The translations under genes and the position numbers were made by a program. The notes beneath the pieces are model-generated. The model searched no databases. It saw nothing but the letters and a program-made list of their open reading frames with translations, and was not told where the DNA came from. A stretch of DNA of 64,000 nt from Neisseria sp. Marseille-Q5346 (GTDB lineage Bacteria; Pseudomonadota; Gammaproteobacteria; Burkholderiales; Neisseriaceae), in NCBI RefSeq assembly GCF_946902045.1, contig NZ_OX336253.1, forward strand, positions 2,170,001 to 2,234,000, given 5' to 3'. Below are positions 7,769-17,327 of this stretch, piece after piece (position 1 is the first letter of the stretch; each line of letters begins with the position of its first letter).

Positions 7769-9085
7769 TTATTTGCTGATTTTCAATAAAGCGGTCAAAT
7801 CACCGATAAATTTTGGTTCCCGTTTGATGAGGTAAACAATCAACGGAAAATTACCCACGGCAACAATCAAATACAGCAGCGTGATGCTGTTGAATAACAT
7901 CAGCAAAACCGCGCTCAAAATGGCAGCCGACACCATAAACACGCCGTTGATGATGTTGTTGGCAGCAACAGCATGGGCGCGGAAGGTTTCGCTGCTGGCA
8001 GTTTGCAGCCAAGTGTAGAGCGGTACGGAGAAGAAACCGCCGAAAAAGCCGATGGCCGACATCACGAGCATAATCGGATACGCCTTTGCTTGCGATAAAA
8101 ACCAAATAATGCCGTTTAATTCGGTAAAGCGTTGGCCTTGGGTCAGCCACACCAGCAATAATCCACAGACCGTCAGCCCCAGAGTGCCGATGGTAACCAA
8201 GCCCAAAATCAGGCGCTCATGGCTGAGTTTGGCGCATAACACCGAGCCGATGGCGATACCGATGGAGAACAGCGCCAACATCAAGTTGAACACATTATCG
8301 TTGCCGCCCAAATGGATTTGCGTGAACGTCGGTAGTTGGGTGGTATAAACCGAGCCGATAAACCAAAACCATGAAATACCGATGATGGACGTGAATACGG
8401 GACGATTGGCCGCCGCTTCACGAATCAGTGAATTCGTGCCTTTGATGATGTTCCATTCGATTTTTGTGTCCGGCATTTTAGCGGGTACAGACGGCATAAA
8501 CAGGCTGGTCATCGTGCCGCCGATAGCGACCAATAACACCAAACCGCCAACAATATACGGCGGAACACCTGCGACTGCGGTACCCAAAATCTGGCCGAGC
8601 AAAATGGCGATAAACGTACCTGATTCAATCAGGCTGTTGCCCATAATCAGCTCTTTGTCGTTGAGGTAATCGGGCAGAATGGCGTATTTCAGCGGGCCGA
8701 ACAAGGTCGATTGCGTGCCCATGCAAAACAGGCAGATTAAAAGCAAAGGCGCGGATTGGATGTAGAAGCCATACGCCGCCACTGCCATGATGATGATTTC
8801 CAACAGCTTGATCCAGCGTGCCAAAACTGCTTTATCGAATTTGTTGCTCAGCTGTCCTGACAGCGCGGAAAACAGGAAGTAGGGCAGGATAAACAGCATT
8901 GCGCCCAAGTTCAGCATTTGGCTGGGTGGCAGAAAGTCGTTTTTACCCAAACCGTAAAAACTGATCATCACGAATAATGCGGTTTTGAACATATTATCGT
9001 TCAACGCGCCCAAAAACTGCGTCCCAAAGAGCGGCGCAAAACGGCGGGTCGTGTGGAAATTCAGATTGTCTTTTTTAAGGCTCAT
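7769..9085 (-). CDS. MFS transporter of the LplT (lysophospholipid) type
   Basis: A 438-residue inner-membrane protein with about 12 hydrophobic segments. The N-terminal motif FLGALNDNMFKTAL and the later GPLKYAILPDYL segment are characteristic of LplT-like permeases and of the permease half of fused acyltransferases. LplT flips lysophospholipids across the inner membrane; that role here is inferred from family similarity only. No acyltransferase gene is adjacent. Its start overlaps the ccoS stop by 4 bases, so the two are probably co-transcribed. Confidence 0.85.
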   Translation of the reverse strand: MSLKKDNLNFHTTRRFAPLFGTQFLGALNDNMFKTALFVMISFYGLGKNDFLPPSQMLNLGAMLFILPYFLFSALSGQLSNKFDKAVLARWIKLLEIIIMAVAAYGFYIQSAPLLLICLFCMGTQSTLFGPLKYAILPDYLNDKELIMGNSLIESGTFIAILLGQILGTAVAGVPPYIVGGLVLLVAIGGTMTSLFMPSVPAKMPDTKIEWNIIKGTNSLIREAAANRPVFTSIIGISWFWFIGSVYTTQLPTFTQIHLGGNDNVFNLMLALFSIGIAIGSVLCAKLSHERLILGLVTIGTLGLTVCGLLLVWLTQGQRFTELNGIIWFLSQAKAYPIMLVMSAIGFFGGFFSVPLYTWLQTASSETFRAHAVAANNIINGVFMVSAAILSAVLLMLFNSITLLYLIVAVGNFPLIVYLIKREPKFIGDLTALLKISK

Positions 9086-9270
9086 CGTTTGGATTCTTTG
9101 TCTTCGTCTTTTTCGATCAGTTTTTCAGTGGAGTCGTCGTCCATCAAAATGCGGTGCGCAGGTCCTTCAAGGTCGTCAAACTGTCCGTTTTTACCCGACC
9201 ACCAGAAAAACCAGCCGATGATAAAGGCCAAAATAATGCTGATGGGGACAAGGATAAACATACTTTCCAT
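9082..9270 (-). CDS. ccoS: cbb3 oxidase maturation protein CcoS
   Basis: A 62-residue membrane protein: one N-terminal membrane helix (residues 4-24) followed by the diagnostic GQFDDLEGPAHRILMDDD. CcoS is needed for cofactor insertion into the cbb3-type cytochrome c oxidase. Its start codon overlaps the stop of the preceding gene (TAATG, position 9270), and its end overlaps the MFS gene, giving a tight three-gene unit. The other maturation genes ccoH and ccoG are 26 kb away in this window. Confidence 0.93.
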   Translation of the reverse strand: MESMFILVPISIILAFIIGWFFWWSGKNGQFDDLEGPAHRILMDDDSTEKLIEKDEDKESKR

Positions 9271-9575
9271 TACATCGCTCCGGTTAAATCGGTCAGGATA
9301 AAGGTTTTACCGCCAATGGTCAGGTATTCGTTGCGCAACGCACCGATATTTTTATCGTCAAAAAACAATTCGATACGGTCTTTAACCACGCGCCAGTATT
9401 GCGGAATATCGGTTTGCTCAAAAGGCGACAATACCGCAGCTTCGGCTGCATCTTCGCTTTGCAGTTTGATTACAAAGCGTCCGCTTTGCGGCGGATTTTG
9501 CGATTCATCGTCTGCCAACATAATAAAAAATCCAGCATGTTCGCCGTCTTGAGTGTGGATACTGAAATAATGCAT
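9270..9575 (-). CDS. Conserved hypothetical protein upstream of ccoS
   Basis: 101 residues, soluble and acidic, without a signal peptide, starting MHYFSIHTQDGEHAGFFIML. It looks like an alpha/beta protein with alternating strands. The stop overlaps the ccoS start by one base (TAATG), which implies translational coupling. A link to cytochrome oxidase assembly would be guesswork beyond this coupling. I do not recognise the family. Confidence 0.7.
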   Translation of the reverse strand: MHYFSIHTQDGEHAGFFIMLADDESQNPPQSGRFVIKLQSEDAAEAAVLSPFEQTDIPQYWRVVKDRIELFFDDKNIGALRNEYLTIGGKTFILTDLTGAM

Positions 9576-9660
9576 ATTGGGAAATCTTCAAAACTGCCGT
9601 CATTTTTTCAGACGGCCTAAAATAAAATTCCGTCCATTTTACATCAAATATTAAGTCAAG

Positions 9661-9810
9661 CAGCCGATTACATTTTTTGTTAGAATACGACGTTTACTTT
9701 ATTAATCTGTTCAGACCGCTACCCACTACGTCCCACAAGGGGTGCAACATAGCCGGAGCAGCAGTCAGGCCCCGACAAAAAATGCCGTCTGAAACCTCAA
9801 GGAGCATAAA
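9661..9810 (+). promoter_or_regulatory. ackA leader with possible structured RNA
   Basis: A TAGAAT -10-like hexamer is at 9681-9686. The leader that follows has a GGGG (about 9738-9741) that could pair with CCCC (about 9770-9773), enclosing a GCC/GGC pair. A single AT-type DUS (about 9781-9793) comes before the ribosome binding site AAGGAG (about 9798-9803). It does not match a riboswitch I know. Structure and function are unproven. Confidence 0.3.
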
Positions 9811-11007
9811 ATGACACAAAAATTAATCTTGGTTTTGAACTGCGGCAGCTCTTCCCTCAAAGGTGCCGTATTGGATAACGACAGCGGCGAAGTATTGCTG
9901 AGCTGCCTGGCAGAAAAGCTCAATCTGCCTGATGCCTACATTACCTTTAAATTCAACGGCGAAAAACACAAAGTTGACCTGTCTGCCAAGCCCGACCACA
10001 CCGGCGCAGTTGAAGCCCTGATGGAAGAACTCAAAGCCCACGGCCTCGACAGCCGCATCGGCGCCATCGGTCACCGCGTCGTCAGCGGCGGCGAGTTGTA
10101 CAGCGAATCCATCCTCGTTGACGACGAAGTTATCGCCGGCATCGAAAAATGTATTCCGCTCGCTCCGCTGCACAACCCTGCGCACCTCTTGGGTCTGCGT
10201 GCCGCACAAAGCATTTTCAAAGGTTTGCCTAACGTTGTCGTATTCGACACCGCCTTCCACCAAACCATGCCGGAACATGCCTACACCTACGCTGTTCCAC
10301 ATGAATTGTATGAAAAATACGGCTTGCGTCGCTACGGCGCGCACGGTACCAGCTACCGCTACGTTTCTGATGAAACCGCCCGTTTCCTCGGTAAAGACAA
10401 AAAAGACCTGCGCATGGTCATTGCCCACTTGGGTAACGGCGCATCTATCGCAGCAGTTGCCAACGGCGAATGTAAAGATACCAGCATGGGCCTGACTCCG
10501 CTGGAAGGTTTGGTAATGGGTACACGCAGCGGCGATATCGACCCTTCAGTTTTCAGTTTCTTGGCTGAAAACGCCAACATGACCATTTCCCAAATTACCG
10601 AAATGCTGAACAAAAAATCAGGTCTGCTCGGTATTTCAGGTTTGTCCAATGACTGCCGTACCATCGAAGAAGAAGCTGCAAAAGGTCATCCAGGCGCCAA
10701 ACTGGCTTTGGAAATGTTCATCTACCGCTTGGCTAAATACATCGGCAGCATGACAGTCGCGGCAGGCGGTTTGGACGCATTGGTCTTCACCGGCGGTATC
10801 GGTGAAAACTCCGACATCATCCGCGAACGCGTATTGGGCTACTTGGGCTTCCTCGGTCTGTACATCGACCAAGAAGCTAACCTGAAAGCCCGCTTCGGTA
10901 ATGCTGGTGTGATTACCACTGCCGACAGCAAAGCTGTTGCCGTTGTGATTCCTACCAACGAAGAATTGATGATTGCACACGATACTGCCCGTCTGAGCGG
11001 CCTGTAA
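9811..11007 (+). CDS. ackA: Acetate kinase
   Basis: A 398-residue cytoplasmic enzyme that interconverts acetate plus ATP with acetyl phosphate plus ADP. Family signatures are N10 in LVLNCGSSSLK, HNPA, the VFDTAFH motif with its catalytic Asp, HLGNGAS and the FTGGIGENS box near the C terminus. The length is normal. AAGGAG lies 8 bases upstream of the ATG. No pta is adjacent. Two intrinsic terminators follow. Confidence 0.98.
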   Translation: MTQKLILVLNCGSSSLKGAVLDNDSGEVLLSCLAEKLNLPDAYITFKFNGEKHKVDLSAKPDHTGAVEALMEELKAHGLDSRIGAIGHRVVSGGELYSESILVDDEVIAGIEKCIPLAPLHNPAHLLGLRAAQSIFKGLPNVVVFDTAFHQTMPEHAYTYAVPHELYEKYGLRRYGAHGTSYRYVSDETARFLGKDKKDLRMVIAHLGNGASIAAVANGECKDTSMGLTPLEGLVMGTRSGDIDPSVFSFLAENANMTISQITEMLNKKSGLLGISGLSNDCRTIEEEAAKGHPGAKLALEMFIYRLAKYIGSMTVAAGGLDALVFTGGIGENSDIIRERVLGYLGFLGLYIDQEANLKARFGNAGVITTADSKAVAVVIPTNEELMIAHDTARLSGL

Positions 11008-11023
11008 TCCGTCATTATTGAAG

Positions 11024-11049
11024 ACCTGCCTGAAAGGGCAGGTTTTTTG
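11024..11049 (+). terminator. Intrinsic terminator of ackA
   Basis: ACCTGCC (11024-11030) pairs with GGCAGGT (11037-11043), then a T-run. A conventional hairpin without DUS. Confidence 0.85.
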
Positions 11050-11085
11050 TTGTGTATAGATGAAGAAAATTTTGAGAATATATTG

Positions 11086-11121
11086 AAAAAAGCCGACAAA
11101 TATTGTGTTTGTCGGCTTTTT
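11086..11121. terminator. Bidirectional terminator, ackA/tdfH
   Basis: AGCCGACAAA (11091-11100) and TTTGTCGGCT (11108-11117), flanked by an A-run and a T-run. It lies between convergent ackA and tdfH. Confidence 0.85.
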
Positions 11122-11156
11122 AATTAGTGCTGCATTAAGAATGCTGATGGATAGGT

Positions 11157-13919
11157 TTAGAACTTATAACTGATGGTAAACAGCAAAGTCCTGCCTCGTG
11201 CGTAGTTGTTCAAGACAGAGCGTGTCGTACCGCCATATTTGCCATTGCATAAACCGTTGGCATCGCATTCGACTTCTTCATCATCTAAACCGCCTTTTCT
11301 TTCAAATACGCTGAAATAGCGCTGAGTTGCGGCATCGTTTGCAGCATCCAAAGGATCGACATAGCGTTTATTGAACGCATTTTGAATGTCGAAACGAAGG
11401 ATAAGGTTTTTCTTTGGTTCGTAATTGGCATAGAAATCAAAAATCATCGGCTGTCTGTTGATGCTTTCTGTTTTTTTGATCACCCTTCTGCCCATTTGAT
11501 GTGAAGAGTAGGTATTGGCACCGGTTGTACCGTCAACAAATTCCTCCTCAGTCGTCGCCCGTGTACTTTTGCCGTAATAGCGCATAATGCCGCCGATGGT
11601 CAATTTGTTGCCCAACCAACGTGAGCCCAATTCAAACCGACCGTAATCTCGGGGTAAGCGGGAAATTTTGCTTAAGCCGTAGCCTTGTTTGATTTGGTCT
11701 TCTTTAGAAGAGTTGCGGGGCGATTCGCTGGCATCGCTATAATTGGTCGGCTGGTTGGTTTTTTGATATGCGTAAGACAGGGTTGTAAAAAAGCGGCCGA
11801 AATCATAGTTCATCTCGACTTCCAAACCATTTTTATGGACAGGTTTGGCATAGTTTCGATGCTGGATAGAGTATTGCAGGCCGGTACTGGTTACCCAGCT
11901 GGGTGCTTTATCCAAATCCCACCATTTGCCATAAACATTGTGAATATAGTTGTTGATCCTGCTGCGATAGGCGACCAGTTTGAAACCCAATACATCATCC
12001 GGCTTGAAAATCCCTTTTTTGAAGGTATTGAAGCCTATTTGGTAAGTATTGGCCTGTTCCGGCTTAAGGGCGGTATTGACGCCCGAGTCGCCGATTTGTG
12101 AAAAATACATTTCTTGAATATTCGGCATTCTATGCGTACGCGAATAGCTGATAAACGGCATAAAGTAGTCGTTGACATTGATGTTTAATGCCACCGAATG
12201 GTTTACCGCATGCTTTTTACCGGATTTGGTATAAACCGGTTCGTAAAGGTCGCAGCTTGGCGTGCAATGCTGTTTATAAATTTCAGAATCTTCTCCAAAT
12301 GCTTTTTTAAAGTCTTCTTGGGTATTGAAGTAGTCGGTATATTCGCCCTTGTAGCGGTAGTTGACTATATTGGCACTGTAATTCAATTGATAAATGCCTT
12401 TTTTCAAGGAAGTATCAAAATAGAACGTATTGAATTTTTGCTGGCCTGAAGGTTGCAATATGGTTGATTTCTGAGGAAATATTCCTTTGTCGCCTTTGAA
12501 GCGGCCTAAAAAGCTGTACAGGCCGGCATCTTGATCCGGGCCGTCGTAAAACAGGCTCAGCTCTTCCGGAAAGCGGTTTTTACTGTATTGGTTTTTAAAG
12601 AAATTGAAACCCACAGTAGCTTTTAAATCTGTTTTTTGGGGAAGTTTGAAAGAAAAGCTGTTGTTGATATCCAAAAGATTGGCTGTGTTTTTGGTTTCCA
12701 AATAATCAAGCAGTCCCCATCCTGAAAAACGTGAGTTTTTCGGATATTTTTGTTTTCCCAGATTATGGGCGGCCAATACGTTTAAATCGACATAATCGCC
12801 AATGTTTAAGTTGTAATTGGCTTGATAGTTGCGGTTTTCTACTTTGCGGCTGCCGATACGGTTGTTCATGGTACGAAGCTGAAGATCCAGCTTGTTGTTA
12901 TCGTTTTCGTATTCCACTTTGACCAAATGGCTATTTGAGCGTTGTTGCAGGCTGGTTGGGTCGATTGGGGTCAGATCCCATTGCGGTGCCAAATTCTCTT
13001 TCCAGCTTCTTTCCAAGTCATCGACATAATCTCTTTGTAAAACTTCAGGATCGTTATATTTTTTGGAGAAAGGGTAGTCCCAATAGCTTTTACCGACCGC
13101 ATTGCGTTTGGAAAAGTCACGAACCCAGAGATTTTGTTCGTGGTCGAATTTCAATAGGTTGCTCTCAAAATATTCTTGTTTTTTACGGTCCAAATATTCC
13201 TCGCCAAAATTGCCGATACGCTGACCGCCGCCGCCCACTTTATAGTTTTGCTCGACATTACGGTGGCTGTAACCATATAACGCACCAACGCGCGCACCGC
13301 TGTCAAACCATTTTTGTACAGCTCCGGTTGCCATAAAATTGCTTTTGGTGCTGTTTGTGCCGGTCAATCCTTTGGTCAAGAGGCCGAAGGTATTGTTTCC
13401 GTGTACCACATCGTCTACCCGTAAAGTACGGAAATTGGCTGTACCGGATAAGGTATTGATGCCGTTGGCACCTGTGAAACTGCCTTTGGTTACATCGACA
13501 CCGGCAATAAAATTGGGATCCAGTGCCGTACCGAATTGGGAGGAGCTGCCGCTGCGTCCGGCATCGGCAGAAGTGGAATAGAAGGTTTGGGTTACGCCGT
13601 CAACCATCGTATTGACGCGTCCCAAACCGCTATCGCCACGGATATTGACCGCCAATACCCCCGATCCCTTGTCTTGTTGGGTGAAAACGCCGGGCATGCT
13701 CCGAACGATGGTATCGATGTTTTCGCTGGATTGATAAACGCGTTCACGCGAACTTTTGGCTTGGCCTTCGGTAAAAACTTTTTTCTCTTTGGCAATGTGT
13801 TTGCCTTTGACTTGAATTTCATCAAGCTCTTGAGTTGAAACCTCGTCTTCTGCGTGTGCGATACTGGTTATAGCCAGTAAAGATAATGTTAGTAGATTTA
13901 ATTTGAAATTCGGATTCAT
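11157..13919 (-). CDS. tdfH: TonB-dependent outer-membrane receptor TdfH (zinc/calprotectin receptor)
   Basis: 920 residues. Signal peptide [23 protein letters not shown], then a TonB-box region, a plug domain ([45 protein letters not shown]) and a 22-strand barrel ending in Phe (TISYKF). It matches my memory of Neisseria TdfH along its length. TdfH (CbpA) binds calprotectin and takes its zinc. I start at the ATG at 13919, with GAGGT 7-8 bases upstream; a longer frame has no signal peptide. A Zur-box-like site overlaps the promoter, and zur follows 2 kb away, which fits zinc control. Confidence 0.92.
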   Translation of the reverse strand: MNPNFKLNLLTLSLLAITSIAHAEDEVSTQELDEIQVKGKHIAKEKKVFTEGQAKSSRERVYQSSENIDTIVRSMPGVFTQQDKGSGVLAVNIRGDSGLGRVNTMVDGVTQTFYSTSADAGRSGSSSQFGTALDPNFIAGVDVTKGSFTGANGINTLSGTANFRTLRVDDVVHGNNTFGLLTKGLTGTNSTKSNFMATGAVQKWFDSGARVGALYGYSHRNVEQNYKVGGGGQRIGNFGEEYLDRKKQEYFESNLLKFDHEQNLWVRDFSKRNAVGKSYWDYPFSKKYNDPEVLQRDYVDDLERSWKENLAPQWDLTPIDPTSLQQRSNSHLVKVEYENDNNKLDLQLRTMNNRIGSRKVENRNYQANYNLNIGDYVDLNVLAAHNLGKQKYPKNSRFSGWGLLDYLETKNTANLLDINNSFSFKLPQKTDLKATVGFNFFKNQYSKNRFPEELSLFYDGPDQDAGLYSFLGRFKGDKGIFPQKSTILQPSGQQKFNTFYFDTSLKKGIYQLNYSANIVNYRYKGEYTDYFNTQEDFKKAFGEDSEIYKQHCTPSCDLYEPVYTKSGKKHAVNHSVALNINVNDYFMPFISYSRTHRMPNIQEMYFSQIGDSGVNTALKPEQANTYQIGFNTFKKGIFKPDDVLGFKLVAYRSRINNYIHNVYGKWWDLDKAPSWVTSTGLQYSIQHRNYAKPVHKNGLEVEMNYDFGRFFTTLSYAYQKTNQPTNYSDASESPRNSSKEDQIKQGYGLSKISRLPRDYGRFELGSRWLGNKLTIGGIMRYYGKSTRATTEEEFVDGTTGANTYSSHQMGRRVIKKTESINRQPMIFDFYANYEPKKNLILRFDIQNAFNKRYVDPLDAANDAATQRYFSVFERKGGLDDEEVECDANGLCNGKYGGTTRSVLNNYARGRTLLFTISYKF

Positions 13920-13942
13920 GATAGTTACCTCAGAAACGAAGT

Positions 13943-13975
13943 TGCTACTATATAACATGTTATTAAACTTTACAA
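13943..13975 (-). promoter_or_regulatory. tdfH promoter with overlapping Zur-box-like operator
   Basis: On the minus strand, -35 TTGTAA (13970-13975), a 17-base spacer and -10 TATAGT (13947-13952). The 15-mer TGTTATATAGTAGCA (13943-13957) covers the -10. The neisserial Zur consensus, as I know it, is TGTTAT-3N-ATAACA: the left half here is perfect and the right half matches 4 of 6. Binding there would block polymerase. Confidence 0.6.
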
Positions 13976-13979
13976 ACAT

Positions 13980-14257
13980 TTTGATAATGGTTTTTATTTA
14001 TTAAAAAATAAAGTAAAATTTTGTTTCATAAGATAATCCAACCGCATATGATTAATCTGGCTGAAAAGATAAAGCAGGTCTGAATTTGAATTTGGTTGGT
14101 TGAGAAGAAGGGAGATTTAATTGAATTTAAACAGCCGGAAGAAGAAAATTTGATTGCGATATGTGAATTGAGCCGTCGGTTTCAAATGAAATCGGTAAAA
14201 AACATGAAATGCAAAATATAAAGTCAATATAGAAAGATTTGAAGTCAGTTGAAGAAA
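13980..14257. other. AT-rich intergenic region upstream of tdfH
   Basis: About 280 bases of AT-rich DNA between the tdfH promoter and the cytochrome c' terminator. I see no open frame with coding character and no repeat. It may hold only upstream promoter sequence. Confidence 0.5.
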
Positions 14258-14289
14258 AGGCCGTCTGAAAATGATATTTCAGACGGCCT
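14258..14289. terminator. Inverted DUS terminator of cycP
   Basis: AGGCCGTCTGAA (14258-14269) and TTCAGACGGCCT (14278-14289), 8-base loop, directly downstream of the minus-strand cycP stop. Confidence 0.8.
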
Positions 14290-14306
14290 TTATTGTTTTT
14301 TAAGCC

Positions 14307-14768
14307 TTATTCCGGACCGCGGAATGTATCGTGGCAAGATTTGCAGCTTGCACCGGTTTCGCCGTAAGCGGCTTTGATTTCTTCCAATTTGCCGGTTTGT
14401 GCGGCGGCGTTGAGTTTCTCAACTGCAGCGGCAAATTTTTCTTCTTCGGCTTTGAAGGTTGCCGTGTCTGTCCAGATGGCAGGCAGGGCGCGGCCGTTGC
14501 CTTGAGGATCGGATTCAAACAGGGTGAACGGTTTTTTGCTGTTTTCGGCGAAGGTTGCGGCGGCTTGTTTGAATTTTTCTACGTCGTAAGGCTCTTCGTC
14601 TTTGACCATTTTGCCCATGCGGGTAAACTCGGGCATCATGGATTTGAACGCGGCCGTACGGTCTTCGGAAATCGGGCCTTTAGGCTGGGAAGGCGCGCCG
14701 CTGCCGCCGCAGGCGGAAAGGGTAAGCGCCACTGCTGCCAAGGCAACAGGGAGAAAACGGGTTTTCAT
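14307..14768 (-). CDS. cycP: Cytochrome c' (lipoprotein)
   Basis: 153 residues. Lipoprotein signal with lipobox LSAC (C20), then a four-helix-bundle domain with a single C-terminal haem site CKSCH (C142, C145, H146). Haem at the C terminus and this length are typical of class II cytochromes c'. The lipid-anchored neisserial protein protects against nitric oxide. It would sit in the periplasm or on the outer membrane. It is monocistronic and convergent with nothing; the SDR gene starts divergently 132 bases upstream. Confidence 0.92.
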   Translation of the reverse strand: MKTRFLPVALAAVALTLSACGGSGAPSQPKGPISEDRTAAFKSMMPEFTRMGKMVKDEEPYDVEKFKQAAATFAENSKKPFTLFESDPQGNGRALPAIWTDTATFKAEEEKFAAAVEKLNAAAQTGKLEEIKAAYGETGASCKSCHDTFRGPE

Positions 14769-14900
14769 ATGGAGTGTGTCCTATTGTAATGATATGATTA
14801 TCGTTAGATTTAAAATCAGTCGGCCAAACACTCAGGCCGTCTGATAAGGCGTTATCATACCTTAAACCCAAGTCTGAAACGAGTATAGAAAGGAAACGAT

Positions 14901-15725
14901 ATGGCAATTTTGATTACCGGGGCATCGGCAGGATTCGGCGCGGCAATGTGCCGCACCTTTGTTGCAGCAGGCTACCATGTCATCGGCGCGGCAAGGCGTG
15001 AAGACAAATTGCAGCAGTTGGCAGAGGAATTGGGCGAGCAGTTTTACCCTTTGGAAATGGATGTTTCGCGCACTGAGTCGATTCAAAACGCTTTGAACAG
15101 CCTGCCCGAGCATTTATCCGAAATTGATTGCCTGATTAACAACGCCGGTTTGGCTTTAGGTTTGGATTCTGCCGATAAAGCCGATTTTGGCGATTGGGAA
15201 ACCATGATTCAAACCAATATCATCGGCCTGACTTTTCTGACTCGCCAGATTTTGCCGCAGATGGTAGCGCGCAAACAGGGCTATATCATCAATTTGGGTT
15301 CGATTGCCGGCAGTTATGCTTATTCAGGCAGTAATGTCTATGGCGCGACCAAGGCTTTTGTGCGCCAATTCAGCATGAACCTGCGCGCCGAATTGGCAGA
15401 TAAAAATATCCGCATTACCAATATCGAACCGGGTTTGTGCGGCGATACCGAGTTTTCCAATGTCCGTTTCAAAGGCGACGATCAGCGTGCGGCCGAGGTT
15501 TATGAGAATGTCGAGTTTATCCAGCCGCAAGATATTGCCGATACCGCTTTATGGCTCTATCAGCGTCCGGCGCGGATGAACGTCAATTCCATCGAAATCA
15601 TGCCGGTTGCCCAGACCTTTGCAGGTATGAAAGTTTACCGCGATGAGCCTGCTCCGGTGAAGGCAGAAACGTTTGAAAAACAAAGCATGTCTTTGTTTGG
15701 AAAAATTAAATCTTGGTTTAAGTAA
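14901..15725 (+). CDS. Short-chain dehydrogenase/reductase (YdfG-like)
   Basis: A 274-residue SDR oxidoreductase: nucleotide-binding TGASAGFG (6-13), NNAG (80-83) and the catalytic Ser134, Tyr147, Lys151. The GSIAGSYAYSGSNVYGATKAF segment resembles YdfG, an NADP-dependent 3-hydroxy acid dehydrogenase. The protein is about 25 residues longer than YdfG because of a C-terminal tail (KAETFEKQSMSLFGKIKSWFK) that could be an amphipathic helix. The substrate is unknown. GAAAGGAAACG precedes the ATG. Confidence 0.88.
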   Translation: MAILITGASAGFGAAMCRTFVAAGYHVIGAARREDKLQQLAEELGEQFYPLEMDVSRTESIQNALNSLPEHLSEIDCLINNAGLALGLDSADKADFGDWETMIQTNIIGLTFLTRQILPQMVARKQGYIINLGSIAGSYAYSGSNVYGATKAFVRQFSMNLRAELADKNIRITNIEPGLCGDTEFSNVRFKGDDQRAAEVYENVEFIQPQDIADTALWLYQRPARMNVNSIEIMPVAQTFAGMKVYRDEPAPVKAETFEKQSMSLFGKIKSWFK

Positions 15726-15733
15726 TCGGCATC

Positions 15734-15760
15734 AGGCCGTCTGAACGTTTCAGACGGCCT
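15734..15760. terminator. Inverted DUS terminator after the SDR gene
   Basis: AGGCCGTCTGAA (15734-15745) and TTCAGACGGCCT (15749-15760) with a 3-base loop, 9 bases after the stop. Confidence 0.8.
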
Positions 15761-15838
15761 CTTTGTTATCTGAAATTGAACAAACACGTTATAATGTAAT
15801 TTTTTATTAACAAGGCCGTCTGAAAGGCTGTTTCAGTT

Positions 15839-16312
15839 ATGAACGCAATCAAACAAAAAATCTTAGAACAAGCGCAGCGCGATGGCGTGCAGGTAACGGC
15901 ATTGCGCGAGCAAGTGCTTGATATTGTTTTGAAACAAAGCGGCGTGATTAAAGCCTACAACGTTCTGTCGCAGATGCAGCAGCAAAGCGAGGGCGTGGTT
16001 GCGCCGCCGACGGCCTACCGCGCCCTTGATTTTTGGGCGGAGCAGGGCGTTTTGCACAAAGTGGCGGCGGTCAACGGCTATATTCTGTGCAGCCACGCGC
16101 AGCACGAGTGCAACGACCATTGCCATGACCACGAAGAAGCCGAAGCGCATCACAGCGCGTTTATTTTGGTTTGTACCGAATGCGGTACGGCGGATGAGCA
16201 GACCTTGAGCCAAGAATGGGCGGCATTGCGTTCAGGCGTGGCCGAAACCGGTTTCTCATTAAAAGAAGAACATGTTGTTTTAACAGGAATTTGTAAAAAA
16301 TGTCAGAAGTAA
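15839..16312 (+). CDS. zur: Zinc uptake regulator (Fur family)
   Basis: A 157-residue Fur-family repressor. An N-terminal winged helix (about 15-75) is followed by a metal-binding dimerisation domain with structural-zinc cysteines CTEC (112, 115) and CKKC (152, 155). A His/Cys-rich insert HECNDHCHDHEEAEAHH lies at about residues 89-105. It overlaps the COG0523 GTPase gene by 13 bases. This pairing and the zinc receptor tdfH nearby support a Zur rather than an iron Fur identity. A TATAAT at 15790-15795 may be its -10. Confidence 0.9.
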   Translation: MNAIKQKILEQAQRDGVQVTALREQVLDIVLKQSGVIKAYNVLSQMQQQSEGVVAPPTAYRALDFWAEQGVLHKVAAVNGYILCSHAQHECNDHCHDHEEAEAHHSAFILVCTECGTADEQTLSQEWAALRSGVAETGFSLKEEHVVLTGICKKCQK

Positions 16313-17229
16313 AAAAGACTAAAGTCCACCTGATTTCAGGCTTCCTCGGAACAGGCAAAACCACCGCCCTTAAAAGTCTGATGGCACAAAAAGACCCGAA
16401 TGAAAAATGGGTCATCATTGTCAACGAATTTGGCGAAATCGGCATTGACGGCGCCGTCTTGAGCGACAACGGCATTCCCGTAGCTGAAATCGCCGGCGGC
16501 TGTTTGTGCTGTACTGCCGGCGCACAAATGGGTACGACCGTACAAAAGATGCTGCGCGATGCCCAACCCGACCGCTTGATGATTGAAGCCAGCGGCCTGG
16601 CGCACGCCGCCAGCGTTATCGACGAACTGAAAGCCAAACCGCTCGACAGTATGTTAGAAATCGGTGCAGTCTTTACCGTTGTCGATCCGCGTCAATTCAT
16701 CAATCCCGATTACGCTCAACAAGCCTTGTATAAAGACCAAATCGGCATTTGCGACGTATTGGTTGCCAGCAAAACCGACTTGTGCACGCCGGAGCAACTG
16801 GCCGAATTTCATGATAAAGCGGCCAAGCTGTTCCCGCCCAAAGCCAAAGTGGTTGAAGTTCAAAATGCACAACTTGACATCCAATGGCTTGATATTCCCG
16901 TTGTCGAAAAATCGCGCTACCGCCTAAAAGCCTTGCCGGACAACACCATGGGCTTCCAGTCTCAAGGTTTCACTTTCCCTTCCGGACGTGATTTCGACGG
17001 CGAAAAGCTGACCGATTTCTTCAACGACCTGCCTAAATTTACAGACGGCCTCGTGCGTGCCAAAGGCGTGTTCCAAGTCCTCGGTACATGGGTATGGCTG
17101 AACTGGGTGGACGGTCAATGGGGCGCAAACCAAGTTTCATGGCGCCGTGATTCCCGCTTTGAGCTGATTGCCAAATCGTTTGATGCGGATTTGATTGAGA
17201 AGAAATTGCAGGAGGCGTTGGAGAAGTAA
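16300..17229 (+). CDS. COG0523 metallochaperone GTPase (zinc-linked, CobW/YjiA family)
   Basis: A 309-residue G3E GTPase with P-loop GFLGTGKTT (14-22), the metal-binding CxCC in GGCLCCTAG (C68, C70, C71) and the SKTD base-recognition motif. COG0523 proteins paired with Zur are thought to deliver zinc to essential enzymes during zinc starvation. Its start lies 13 bases inside the end of zur, so translation is probably coupled. A DUS core lies inside the gene at about 17039-17050 (the FTDGLV segment). Confidence 0.92.
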   Translation: MSEVKKTKVHLISGFLGTGKTTALKSLMAQKDPNEKWVIIVNEFGEIGIDGAVLSDNGIPVAEIAGGCLCCTAGAQMGTTVQKMLRDAQPDRLMIEASGLAHAASVIDELKAKPLDSMLEIGAVFTVVDPRQFINPDYAQQALYKDQIGICDVLVASKTDLCTPEQLAEFHDKAAKLFPPKAKVVEVQNAQLDIQWLDIPVVEKSRYRLKALPDNTMGFQSQGFTFPSGRDFDGEKLTDFFNDLPKFTDGLVRAKGVFQVLGTWVWLNWVDGQWGANQVSWRRDSRFELIAKSFDADLIEKKLQEALEK

Positions 17230-17327
17230 ATCATCGGCCAAACGCTTATTAATCCGTTACTATATGCCGTTTGAAGTCAGCGGTTTCAGACGGCCTTCAA
17301 ATCAAAAAAATAGAGGAACACTTAACC

